64,000 nucleotides of DNA from an uncultured Clostridia bacterium (GTDB taxonomy: Bacteria > Bacillota > Clostridia > Monoglobales > Monoglobaceae), in contig CAJTWN010000009.1 of assembly GCA_910580105.1 (NCBI GenBank), positions 1 to 64,000 of the forward strand, written 5' to 3'. This document shows positions 25,698 to 33,782 of the stretch, piece after piece. Made by a program: the position numbers and the translations under genes. A model generated the notes under the pieces. It searched no databases. It was not told the origin of the DNA and saw nothing but the letters and a program-made list of their open reading frames with translations. How positions within the stretch are numbered: the stretch's first letter is position 1; every line of letters starts with the position of its first letter.

Positions 25698-27402
25698 CAC
25701 CCCCAATCTGCGACCTTCCGATTTCACAGTAAAGTTCACAGGTTTTCATCAATTCCTCATGGGTGCCATACCCCACTGCACGGCCCTCATCCAGGACCAA
25801 AATGTGGTCTGCCTGCATGACCGAGCTAATCCGCTGGGCAATGATGATGGTGGTCGTATCTTCAAAGTTTTCCCGCAGGGCTGCCCGAAGACGGGCATCG
25901 GTATGATAATCCAGCGCACTGGAGGAATCGTCCAGAACCAAAATATCCGGACATGCCGCCAGGGCACGGGCAACCAGGATTCTCTGCTTCTGTCCGCCGC
26001 TGAGGTTGGTTCCCTTGGCCGTCAGGCGATGTTCCAGCCCGTCCGGCAAACCGTCAATAAATTCCTTCGCCTGGGCGCACTCCGCCGCATGGGTAATTTG
26101 TTCCCGGGAAAGTCCGCGGCCAAAATCAATATTTGCCGCAATGGTATCGCCAAAGAGTACGTCGCCCTGAAAAACAACGCCAAACATCCGGTGCAGCGCT
26201 TCCGGAGGGATGGTATCTACCCTTCTGCCGCCGATGCGGATTTCACCGCTGTCTGCATCATAAAGGCGCATCAGCAGGTTGACAACGGTACTTTTTCCGC
26301 TGCCCGTCGCCCCGATAATGCCCAGGCTCTCTCCTTTTTTCAGCCGGAAGGAGAGATCATTCAAATTATCTTCCTTCTTCTGATAGGAAAAGGTAACATG
26401 ATCAAACACAATATACGCTTCTTCCTTCCGGGAAACCCCGTCACGGAGCCGCAAATCCTCCGGCGTCTCCAGCACTTCAACCATCCGGGCTGCCGAAGCG
26501 CTGCCCTTTGAATACATCATAAACATCCGGTTGATGGACATCAGCGCATTTAAAATAATGGTGAAATAGGTCAAAAAGGCAAGGATTTTACCCGGCTGGG
26601 TCAGGCCCAGATTCACCCGCCATGCGCCAACCAGAATCACCGCCGTCAAACCGGCATTAAGCATCAGGTTCATCACCGGATTGGTAAGGGACATGGTAAT
26701 GCCCGCCTTCTTTTCCCGCCGGACAACCTCTCCGTTCACCGAAGAAAACCGGGCGCATTCATAGTCTGTCTTGGACAGCGCCTTGATGACCCGGATACCG
26801 GTAATATTTTCCCGCACTGTACGTACCATAGCATCAACGCCCTGCTGCAGCCGCGTATAAAGCGGCACCCCTTTCCGGGATATATAGAAGATGATTCCAC
26901 CCAACAGCGGCAGGGTTGCAATCAACACCAGCGAAAGAACCGGCTCCAGCATCCAGGTAATCAATATACCGCCCAGCAGCAGGATCGGCGCACGCACCCC
27001 CATTCGCTGCATCATTCCAATCATCTGATGAATGTTATATGTATCCGTTGTCAGCCTTGACTCCAGGGACGGAATTCCAAAACCATCCACCTGCCGGCAG
27101 GATAATTCTGAAATCTTTGCAAACAGGTCATGACGAACCGCCCGGGTGGTCAGCTGTGCCACACGGGACGCCATCCGGTTTGCAACAATATTCGTAACCA
27201 GCGCTGCAACCGCGCACAAAATCATTGCACCGCCCCACCATAAAATCAACGGGAAGTTATTCCGCGGCACGATGTCATCAATCAGATAGGATAAAATCCA
27301 GGGCAGAAGCAAATCCATAATCGTCCCTGTAAATTTAATCAACAATCCAACCGACATCCGCGGAATATAGGGGCGCAGATATACAGAAAAAATCTTTTTC
27401 AT
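25684..27402 (-). CDS. ABC exporter half-transporter with degenerate ATPase site
   Basis: 572 residues. Six membrane helices (about 15-300), then an ATPase domain: Walker A GATGSGKSTV, signature NLSGGQKQR, Walker B ILVLDDSSSALD and switch region IIAQRISSV. The catalytic Glu after Walker B is Asp and the switch His is Gln. This is the pattern of the degenerate subunit of heterodimeric exporters (TM287, LmrC), where only one composite site hydrolyses ATP. The start ATG overlaps the MarR stop as ATGA (27399-27402), and its 3' end overlaps the next exporter gene, so all three are translationally coupled. Export substrate unknown. Confidence 0.92.
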   Translation of the reverse strand: MKKIFSVYLRPYIPRMSVGLLIKFTGTIMDLLLPWILSYLIDDIVPRNNFPLILWWGGAMILCAVAALVTNIVANRMASRVAQLTTRAVRHDLFAKISELSCRQVDGFGIPSLESRLTTDTYNIHQMIGMMQRMGVRAPILLLGGILITWMLEPVLSLVLIATLPLLGGIIFYISRKGVPLYTRLQQGVDAMVRTVRENITGIRVIKALSKTDYECARFSSVNGEVVRREKKAGITMSLTNPVMNLMLNAGLTAVILVGAWRVNLGLTQPGKILAFLTYFTIILNALMSINRMFMMYSKGSASAARMVEVLETPEDLRLRDGVSRKEEAYIVFDHVTFSYQKKEDNLNDLSFRLKKGESLGIIGATGSGKSTVVNLLMRLYDADSGEIRIGGRRVDTIPPEALHRMFGVVFQGDVLFGDTIAANIDFGRGLSREQITHAAECAQAKEFIDGLPDGLEHRLTAKGTNLSGGQKQRILVARALAACPDILVLDDSSSALDYHTDARLRAALRENFEDTTTIIIAQRISSVMQADHILVLDEGRAVGYGTHEELMKTCELYCEIGRSQIGGDEVA

Positions 27403-27947
27403 TCCTTTTTCTCCCCCTCTTCTACCGCCGGATTTTCTTTTTCCAATCCGTTTTCGCCCTCCAATCCCTTACCGGGACTTATTATTGCCGGATTTTCTTT
27501 ACCGTCCGCCACTGCTTCCGGTGCGCCTTCCACCGCCTCGATTGCACGGTCCGTCACCCGGGCCAGCAGGCGGATAAACTGCTCCTTCTCCCCATCCGAC
27601 AGTTCAGCAAAAAGCAGGGCGTTCCACTCCTGCATAATACGCAGCACATTGGGGTATAGCTCTTCCGCACGCCGGGTGGGATATACCCGCAAAACCCGGC
27701 GGTCCTCCCCATCCGGACGCCGCAGGACATACCCCTGCTTCTCCAGCAAGCCCAGCTGCCGGGTCACATTGCTCTTGTTCACACAAATCCTCTTTGCCAG
27801 CTGCTCCTGCGAGATACCCGGACGGCGGCAGATCTGGAAGATATAAATATGCTGATGGGCGCCAAGCTCTGTTTTGGGCAGGCGTTCACTGCGATACCTC
27901 CCTGCACAGCGGTAAACCCTGTTGATATACTTCATCAGAGAATCCAA
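27399..27947 (-). CDS. MarR family transcriptional regulator of the exporter operon
   Basis: 182 residues if TTG 27947 is used (GGGAGGG seven bases upstream); ATG 27935, four codons later, is the alternative. The winged-helix core spans about residues 25-120: GISQEQLAKRICVNKSNVT is the recognition helix region and RRPDGEDRRVLRVYPT the wing with its Asp-Arg pair. MarR proteins dimerise, bind a palindrome in their own promoter and release it on binding a small aromatic or drug-like ligand. A matching palindrome overlaps the promoter at 27967-27992. The last 45 residues are acidic and low-complexity (repeated EGENGLEKENP-type), unusual for the family and probably disordered. Confidence 0.9.
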   Translation of the reverse strand: MDSLMKYINRVYRCAGRYRSERLPKTELGAHQHIYIFQICRRPGISQEQLAKRICVNKSNVTRQLGLLEKQGYVLRRPDGEDRRVLRVYPTRRAEELYPNVLRIMQEWNALLFAELSDGEKEQFIRLLARVTDRAIEAVEGAPEAVADGKENPAIISPGKGLEGENGLEKENPAVEEGEKKE

Positions 27948-27966
27948 CTTTATTCCCTCCCGACAC

Positions 27967-27992
27967 AAAATAGTTGCGCGTGCAACTATTTT
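27967..27992. promoter_or_regulatory. MarR-type operator
   Basis: AAAATAGTTGC and GCAACTATTTT form a perfect 11-base inverted repeat with a four-base centre. It overlaps the -10 box and start point of the operon promoter, so binding would block transcription. Confidence 0.75.
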
Positions 27993-28016
27993 ACCATAAA
28001 AATATGGCATTTGCAA
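27988..28016 (-). promoter_or_regulatory. Promoter of the MarR-ABC operon
   Basis: Minus strand: TTGCAA (28016-28011) and TAAAAT (27993-27988), spacing 17, directly upstream of and partly inside the operator. Confidence 0.7.
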
Positions 28017-28174
28017 CTTTTTTCCAATAAAATTTAGGAAATTTGTTTTATTTGAACCTTTTTTATCAAATAATTTAATGTCAATATGCGCACTATATCA
28101 TCGAATAATACTATATTTTATCATAAAATATCTTATTTAAATTCATTTTGTAGTAATCTGTCAACGTATTTTCT

Positions 28175-28202
28175 TTGACAAATATCTCAAAAATGGTATA
28201 AT
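28175..28202 (+). promoter_or_regulatory. Promoter upstream of the second CRISPR remnant
   Basis: TTGACA (28175-28180) and TATAAT (28197-28202), spacing 16. It reads into the decayed repeats at 28278 and could also drive the gene at 28614 with a long leader. Confidence 0.65.
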
Positions 28203-28277
28203 AAGCACATAAATTTATAACAAAACAAAAATATGGGGGCATTTTTGCATTCAATAAGGGCCGAAGACCCGTCACGC

Positions 28278-28448
28278 AACATTTCAGCGGGGGGATGCGT
28301 GGATTGAAATAGTCTCTTAAACCCGAAGGATAAAATTTTCTCTATGCTGCCGCATCCCGCGAGGGACGTGTGGATTGAAATCCGGACTTACATAATTGCC
28401 CAATTGGTATTTCTAAGCCGCATTCTGCGAGGGACGCATAGATGAAAT
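28278..28448 (+). CRISPR. Decayed second type I-C-like CRISPR array (three repeats)
   Basis: Three degenerate repeats end at 28310, 28381 and 28448. The middle one (28349-28381) has GCATCCCGCGAGGGACG then TGGATTGAAAT, close to a common type I-C repeat with inner arms GCATCCC/GGGATGC. The first has lost its 5' half and the third ends GATGAAAT. Spacers are 38 and 35 bases. No cas genes nearby. The AT-rich leader has a promoter at 28175. From 28449 to 28613 only the next gene's ribosome binding site (AGGAGGG) was recognised. Confidence 0.65.
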
Positions 28449-28613
28449 ATTGCCAACGATTGCTTATCCGCAATTGTACAACCGTCGAATCCGGCAAGGG
28501 ATTGTACGCCCGCCAAAAAAGGGAAATGGATTCCGCCGCCGATAGAGGCCGGAAACATCTTTCGTTTCGTTATAAATTTATAGTGTAAAAAAATTGTTTT
28601 AGGAGGGTAACAA

Positions 28614-30740
28614 ATGAAAAAAAATCGAATTTTATCAAGTTTAATTGCAGCCGCAATGATCATCAGCAGCCTGTGCTGTCTCCCTGTTTTCGCAACAACA
28701 AATCAAAATCCAATTTTAAATGATCCCGTGGTCATCTCAGACACTGTCATCGAACTGACCAGTACAGATTTGCCCGGAGCAAACGTAACTTTTACTACTG
28801 TGAAAGTAGATGGCCAGTATGTAGAGAACATAGACAGCTGGGGCACCGTACAATATACTATTGAACCGGGGAAATTATATGAATTTCAGAGAATAAACAT
28901 TTTTGTGGATGTCTATGGGCCTAACCCAGGAGATAATAACATGACCACTTATGAAAGTAACAAGGTATATTACTTTAAGAGTGCTGGTACTGAATCCAGT
29001 ACAGCTCCAATCTTAAACGCCCCTGTTCTACAGTCGGACGGCAGTTTGAAAATTTCGTGGACAAACGGTTCCGTTCAGGATTCCAGATATGAATTGATGA
29101 ACAATTTTGTATCTGTCGCCAAGGATGACGAATTTCTGGACACTTATTTAGGTGACCCTGAACATCCGGTAATTTTAACCGACCTTACGCCTGGCTCTGA
29201 ATATACTTTTTCGGCAGTCAACATTTTTGTATACAATGGTGACGTCATCCAGCTTACCAGTGAACCTATAACTTATACCATGCCTGCGCAAACGGAAGAA
29301 CCCGTTTTGCCGGTAATTGATGTGAGCACGCTCGGTGAAGATCGTTGTCTCCGCTGGACAAACGGCAGCTATGGCAATGGTTATTCTTTAGACACGATCA
29401 GCATCGTTATAAAAATCAATGGTGAATATGATACCCACATCGAAGTCATTGATTACAATGGCGACGGTTCGTCACTTACATATTATCCCTTCGGCCACTA
29501 TTTTGGAAACGGTTTACAGTATGAGCTTGCCATTATGAACGTATTTGATAACGGGACTGACCAAAAGACTTTGATGAGCGAATTTAAACCTTTTTCTATA
29601 GAGATGGGCAGTCCCTATTGTCTTGAAGCTGCCCCTTCCACTATGAATAATGCCATAAATTTAAGCTGGATGAACGGTTATTTGGCAGGTACCAATGACT
29701 GGTTTAAAAACAGACTGTATGTCTATGCAAATGGTGAACAGATCGAGGAAAGTCCGATTGAACTGAATGCAGAAGATACATCCTATGTATTTGAAGGTGA
29801 TGCCGGCATCACCTATACGTTCCAAATCGAAAATGAATCCTTGGGTCTTGGAACGAAGACTACCAGTAATGAAGTATCCTATACGATACCTTTAGATTCG
29901 TTTGATGTTGAAGCAGAGAGCCTGCAGGTCGCTGCAACAAATTCAACGCATACCATCTCTTATAACAATTGGGCAGCCGGCGGTCAGTATGATTTGTTAA
30001 ACGCCTATGCTGCAGGCGACTATATCGAATATAGCATCAATGTGCCCACTCCCGGCGTCTATCAATTGACAGCCACCGTGATGAAATCCAGCAATAACGG
30101 TATCTATACGCTCACCATTGACGGCGTTGAACAGGCCACCTTTGACAGTTACCAGATGCGCCCAAATCCTTCGATGAATTATGATTTGGGAGAAGTCACC
30201 TTCCTCACTGCCGGCGAAAAACGGTTCCGTTTTACCTGTACAGGTAAAAACAACAATTCACAGGGATACAAACTGCCCCTTGATTGTATCTCATTTAACC
30301 AGCCGGAAGAGAAGCCAACCCTTCAGGACGGTAAAGTCCAATATGAAATGGAAAGTCTTGTTTTGAACGCAACCAATCGTTCACAGACCATTTCCAACAG
30401 CGATAAAGCCAGCGGAAATAAATTCTGCAGTCTTAATGCAAGCGGCGTAAATGATTTTATTGAATATCAGATATATGTCCCTGAGGCAGGAACGTACAGC
30501 CTGACAACAAGGGTAATGAAATACAACAATACCGGTTCTTATCAGTGTTCCGTTGACGGCACAGCTTTAAACACCTTTGACGGTTACCAAACAACTGGTT
30601 ACTATACCGATATTGATTTGGGAACGATGACATTTTCAACTCCCGGAACAAAATTAATTCGCTTCACCTGTACAGGCAAAAACGATAAAGCAACAGGCTA
30701 TAAACTGCCCCTTGATTATCTCGTTTTGACAAAAAATTAA
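28614..30740 (+). CDS. Secreted protein with fibronectin-like domains and two CBM6-like modules
   Basis: 708 residues with TTAGGAGGG before the ATG and a signal peptide (1-28, ending PVFA). Residues about 35-425 are repeated beta-sandwich units resembling fibronectin type III ('LKISWTNGSVQDSRYELMN', 'YTFSAVNIFV'). Residues about 427-567 and 575-707 are two CBM6-like carbohydrate-binding modules, each with 'EAESL', 'GDYIEYSINVPTPGVYQLT', a 'FRFTCTGKN' strand and 'GYKLPLD'. Their strong similarity to each other suggests a recent internal duplication. No catalytic domain is present, so it probably binds polysaccharide at the surface or in the medium. Its terminator is at 30788. Confidence 0.85.
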   Translation: MKKNRILSSLIAAAMIISSLCCLPVFATTNQNPILNDPVVISDTVIELTSTDLPGANVTFTTVKVDGQYVENIDSWGTVQYTIEPGKLYEFQRINIFVDVYGPNPGDNNMTTYESNKVYYFKSAGTESSTAPILNAPVLQSDGSLKISWTNGSVQDSRYELMNNFVSVAKDDEFLDTYLGDPEHPVILTDLTPGSEYTFSAVNIFVYNGDVIQLTSEPITYTMPAQTEEPVLPVIDVSTLGEDRCLRWTNGSYGNGYSLDTISIVIKINGEYDTHIEVIDYNGDGSSLTYYPFGHYFGNGLQYELAIMNVFDNGTDQKTLMSEFKPFSIEMGSPYCLEAAPSTMNNAINLSWMNGYLAGTNDWFKNRLYVYANGEQIEESPIELNAEDTSYVFEGDAGITYTFQIENESLGLGTKTTSNEVSYTIPLDSFDVEAESLQVAATNSTHTISYNNWAAGGQYDLLNAYAAGDYIEYSINVPTPGVYQLTATVMKSSNNGIYTLTIDGVEQATFDSYQMRPNPSMNYDLGEVTFLTAGEKRFRFTCTGKNNNSQGYKLPLDCISFNQPEEKPTLQDGKVQYEMESLVLNATNRSQTISNSDKASGNKFCSLNASGVNDFIEYQIYVPEAGTYSLTTRVMKYNNTGSYQCSVDGTALNTFDGYQTTGYYTDIDLGTMTFSTPGTKLIRFTCTGKNDKATGYKLPLDYLVLTKN

Positions 30741-30787
30741 TTTTTCACGCCTTCAAAGAAGGTATTGCAAAAGGAACGTGAAGTAAT

Positions 30788-30829
30788 AAAATGATGGCGG
30801 GCGCAAAATGTGTCCGTCATCATTTTTTA
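30788..30829 (+). terminator. Terminator after the CBM6-like gene
   Basis: ATGATGGCGG and CCGTCATCAT pair with a small offset around GCGCAAAATGTGT, followed by TTTTTT, 48 bases after the stop codon. Confidence 0.75.
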
Positions 30830-31135
30830 TTACTCTATAAAAAATTAAGATCAAGCAAACAAAGCAAGCCGCAGCAAAGAGTAAAAATATCAATGGTTTT
30901 GCTGGATTTATCAGGCGCCCCCCTGCCTTGACGGAAGATGAAACAAAGATATACCATACACAGCCTTGCAAAAAACAAATTTTCTTTCAAACCCATCAAA
31001 AGAAATTTTCAGGGCGTGTACAAAAAGCCTGCACACGGATGAAAGCATCCAAAAGGTGTTCCGTCTTCTTCCGGTCATGATAACCTGTTTAATTGTCGAT
31101 GCCGTTGCTTTAACCTATACAAAACCAGAAAGACA
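30830..31135. other. Intergenic stretch
   Basis: Lies between two terminators. A plus-strand frame at 30966-31157 is open but has no ribosome binding site, runs through the second terminator and resembles nothing known. No gene assigned. Confidence 0.4.
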
Positions 31136-31170
31136 GCCGCCTGTTCAATATACTTGAACAGGCGGCTTAA
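31136..31170. terminator. Perfect bidirectional terminator
   Basis: GCCGCCTGTTCAA (31136-31148) and TTGAACAGGCGGC (31154-31166), perfect 13-bp stem. It can end the leftward gene at 31272 after a short 3' region. Confidence 0.8.
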
Positions 31171-31271
31171 AAATTCTTTTCTTGTATCTATAAAATTTTT
31201 GACTATTTCACCGGAACAATCCGGCCTCTTCTCTTTCTGTTGCTGTAAATATCAGAAGTCCATACATCTGT

Positions 31272-33404
31272 CTACCGCTGTACAAGACTTCCGGTATATC
31301 TGATATTCGGCGCATATCCCCCAAGGGTGGTCAGCGTCGTATATGGAATCCAGGAACCGCTTCCGGTTTCCGGGTCCGCAATATAGACCATATCTCCGTT
31401 CAGATTATAACCTGCCACAATCAAATACCTTGCGGCAGTCATATCGGACAGATTGGACGGATTGGACAGCAGAATTGCCGTTGCCTTTCCATCATCCACC
31501 AGCGTTTTAAACTCATTAAAGGTATAGACCTTGGTGGTGGACTGTACAAAGGAAAGTCCGCCTGTACTGACTCCATTGCTGTAAATATACCGGGCTGCTT
31601 TTGCCGTATTGGAAAGGTTCTCTCTTGTATCTTCCGTGTCACCTGTCACCGCATAAACCGCCGTAAACTGGTCTTCATCCGTTGTGCTGCCCTCCCGTTG
31701 GAGACGGTATTTTGCCGCCATCTCTGCGGAGGCCGCCCAATCCCAGTTGGTATTCTCTTCCATAACCGGCACAAACCCGGAAAGTATCGTTCCGCCCCTT
31801 GGTGTCCGCTTTTCAATTATGTCATGTTCGGACTGATAACTGCCGCATGTGGCCGAGATGTCAAAGGTGTATTTGGTAAAATCCTGCAGGCCGGTAAAGG
31901 TCATCTGCGTATCCTGTGTTGTTTTGGTGCTGAGCACCGTACTTCCCTGTTTTGTGACCACCGTATACGTCACCGTCCCCGAACTGCCATCGGACATTTG
32001 GCTGGGCGTCCAGGACAAGGTGTTGCCGCTGCTTGGGAACAAATCGCTGCCGTCCCGGATAAATTCAGGCTTCGTCAGCATATTTGCAGTCCTGATTGTC
32101 ATTGTATCATGAAGGGACTCCAGGCCGTTGTATATAGAAAAAATTTCAAAGGTATACTCGGTGCCCGGAAGAAGATTTGCCGGCGTTGTAAAGCTGGTTC
32201 CCTCGGTGACTTCACTGTCAATTTCCACACCGTTCTTTGCATAGGTAACATAGTATTCAACCGGGGTGGACGGCGTTGCATTTTCCGGCCGGCTTTCGGA
32301 CCAGCCGATGGTAATCTGATTGTACTTTACAGCACTTTTTGCCGGCGGCTGGAATGCAGGGGGATACAATCCCGTTCCGGACGCGCTTTTTGTCCAGATA
32401 TACCGCTGATAATAATCACCGGGGTCGGGCTCATAGCAAGGCCCCTGAAAACTTGATAAATAAGTATAATACTTTGTGCTGGGCTGTAATCCGGTAAAAG
32501 TATATGTTTTTTCAGATATAGCACCCGGATAGAATTCCCCACAGTGTGGGAAATATATCAGTGACGTTGCATTACCCGGACCATCTTCCCATGTCAGCGC
32601 TACACTTGTGCTGGTAATATCTTCCCATTCGGGATGGTGGAGAATAGGGGTTTCAAAAACCACCTGGGGCGGCTGCGATGTACAATCCACCAAACTGCTC
32701 CGCTCGCTGGTGATGCTTGGATTGCTCTGCAATTTTGCAATCACTGAAAATGTATAGGTCGTACTGGGCATAAGGGTTGTGTCCACATATACAAAATATC
32801 TGCTGCCGTCATCATTGACATACGCGTCGCTTTCATATACTGTGGCTATATTATAACCGTTTTTTTGTACCTCATAAATCAAATCCTGGCCTGCATACTG
32901 TGCTGCAAGGGAACAGGGTTCCCATGAAATTCCGGCATAAAAGTCTCCGCCGCTTACAGAAATGACCGGCCTTGAAATTGCAGCAGCTGCGGCCGCGCTT
33001 GCATCTGCCTGCATTGAAAACAGGCTTGCCTGACCCATGTTTTCATCCTCTGCCGCCGTCCGCACAGTGACTGTATCCGCGGCTTCTTCGGGCAGCTCTG
33101 TTTCTCCTTCTTCGACTGCATACAGACGAAATGTATATTCCGTATCCGGTTCCAGTCCGTATCTTGTATACACCGTTTCATCAAACACCAAATCCGGATC
33201 ATCGTCCGTTGTCACAACATATTCCACATCCGCACCGGCTTGTCCGTCCCAGCGAAGGGTGACACTTGTTGCCGTTATATCTTCCGCTGTTACCTCCTGA
33301 AAAGCGGGGGCTTCTTCCCTCGCCATTACCGGCGCCGTTCCGATTATCATCCATAACATTGCCGCAGACAGCAGCAGGGCGATTCTCTTTTGCTTTCCTT
33401 TCAT
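31272..33404 (-). CDS. Secreted fibronectin III protein with an apparently inactive papain-like peptidase domain
   Basis: 710 residues with GAGGTG before the ATG and a signal peptide (1-28, ending PVMA). Residues about 33-535 form about five fibronectin type III domains (for example SVTLRWDGQAGADVEYVV, TEYTFEIFSIYNG). Residues about 540-705 resemble the C39-like/AvrRpt2 papain-type fold: NTNWDWAASAEMAAKYRL aligns with the usual 'NWCWAAS', and MTAARYLIVAGYN with the usual 'GH.VVIVGY'. The catalytic Cys is Asp (about residue 555) and the His position is Arg (about 657); the downstream Asp in YIADPETG remains. Both changes argue for a binding pseudo-enzyme. Terminator at 31136. Confidence 0.85.
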   Translation of the reverse strand: MKGKQKRIALLLSAAMLWMIIGTAPVMAREEAPAFQEVTAEDITATSVTLRWDGQAGADVEYVVTTDDDPDLVFDETVYTRYGLEPDTEYTFRLYAVEEGETELPEEAADTVTVRTAAEDENMGQASLFSMQADASAAAAAAISRPVISVSGGDFYAGISWEPCSLAAQYAGQDLIYEVQKNGYNIATVYESDAYVNDDGSRYFVYVDTTLMPSTTYTFSVIAKLQSNPSITSERSSLVDCTSQPPQVVFETPILHHPEWEDITSTSVALTWEDGPGNATSLIYFPHCGEFYPGAISEKTYTFTGLQPSTKYYTYLSSFQGPCYEPDPGDYYQRYIWTKSASGTGLYPPAFQPPAKSAVKYNQITIGWSESRPENATPSTPVEYYVTYAKNGVEIDSEVTEGTSFTTPANLLPGTEYTFEIFSIYNGLESLHDTMTIRTANMLTKPEFIRDGSDLFPSSGNTLSWTPSQMSDGSSGTVTYTVVTKQGSTVLSTKTTQDTQMTFTGLQDFTKYTFDISATCGSYQSEHDIIEKRTPRGGTILSGFVPVMEENTNWDWAASAEMAAKYRLQREGSTTDEDQFTAVYAVTGDTEDTRENLSNTAKAARYIYSNGVSTGGLSFVQSTTKVYTFNEFKTLVDDGKATAILLSNPSNLSDMTAARYLIVAGYNLNGDMVYIADPETGSGSWIPYTTLTTLGGYAPNIRYTGSLVQR

Positions 33405-33680
33405 TTGTTTTCACCTCTTTTTTTATTTTTGCTGTGCAAATCTATTTAGAAAACAAATAACCCATTGGAATCATCCTCCATCAAAAGATAATCTTATTTT
33501 TTTATGTTGCTTCTTGTGCCATCATTATATCTTTCTATCCGCCAACAGTCAATACTATTTCGTCATAATATAATTTTTCTGCTATAATGTGGATTTTTTT
33601 ACAAATTTATTATCCATATTTCACAAATAAACACCGACTTTTTCGTCATATAACGCTAATAATCGACATAGGTTCACAAA
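33405..33680. other. Intergenic stretch before the FN3 gene
   Basis: AT-rich, expected to hold the promoter of the leftward gene at 33404. No consensus promoter with correct spacing was found by eye, and no gene. Confidence 0.35.
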
Positions 33681-33717
33681 AAAACAAAAGAGCGCAATAA
33701 ATGCGCCCTTTTGTTTT
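33681..33717. terminator. Terminator of the polysaccharide lyase gene
   Basis: AAAACAAAAGAGCGCA (33681-33696) and TGCGCCCTTTTGTTTT (33702-33717) pair with one mismatch. It lies 66 bases past the leftward stop at 33783. Confidence 0.8.
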
Positions 33718-33782
33718 ATATTGCGACATTTTCTTCTGTTTATCTACGCATCCATTGTCCCTGCAATGCAAAAACAATTCTT

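Noticed and set aside
30966..31157. 63-codon plus-strand frame between the CBM6-like and FN3 genes
   Set aside because: No ribosome binding site, no similarity, and it runs through a perfect terminator.
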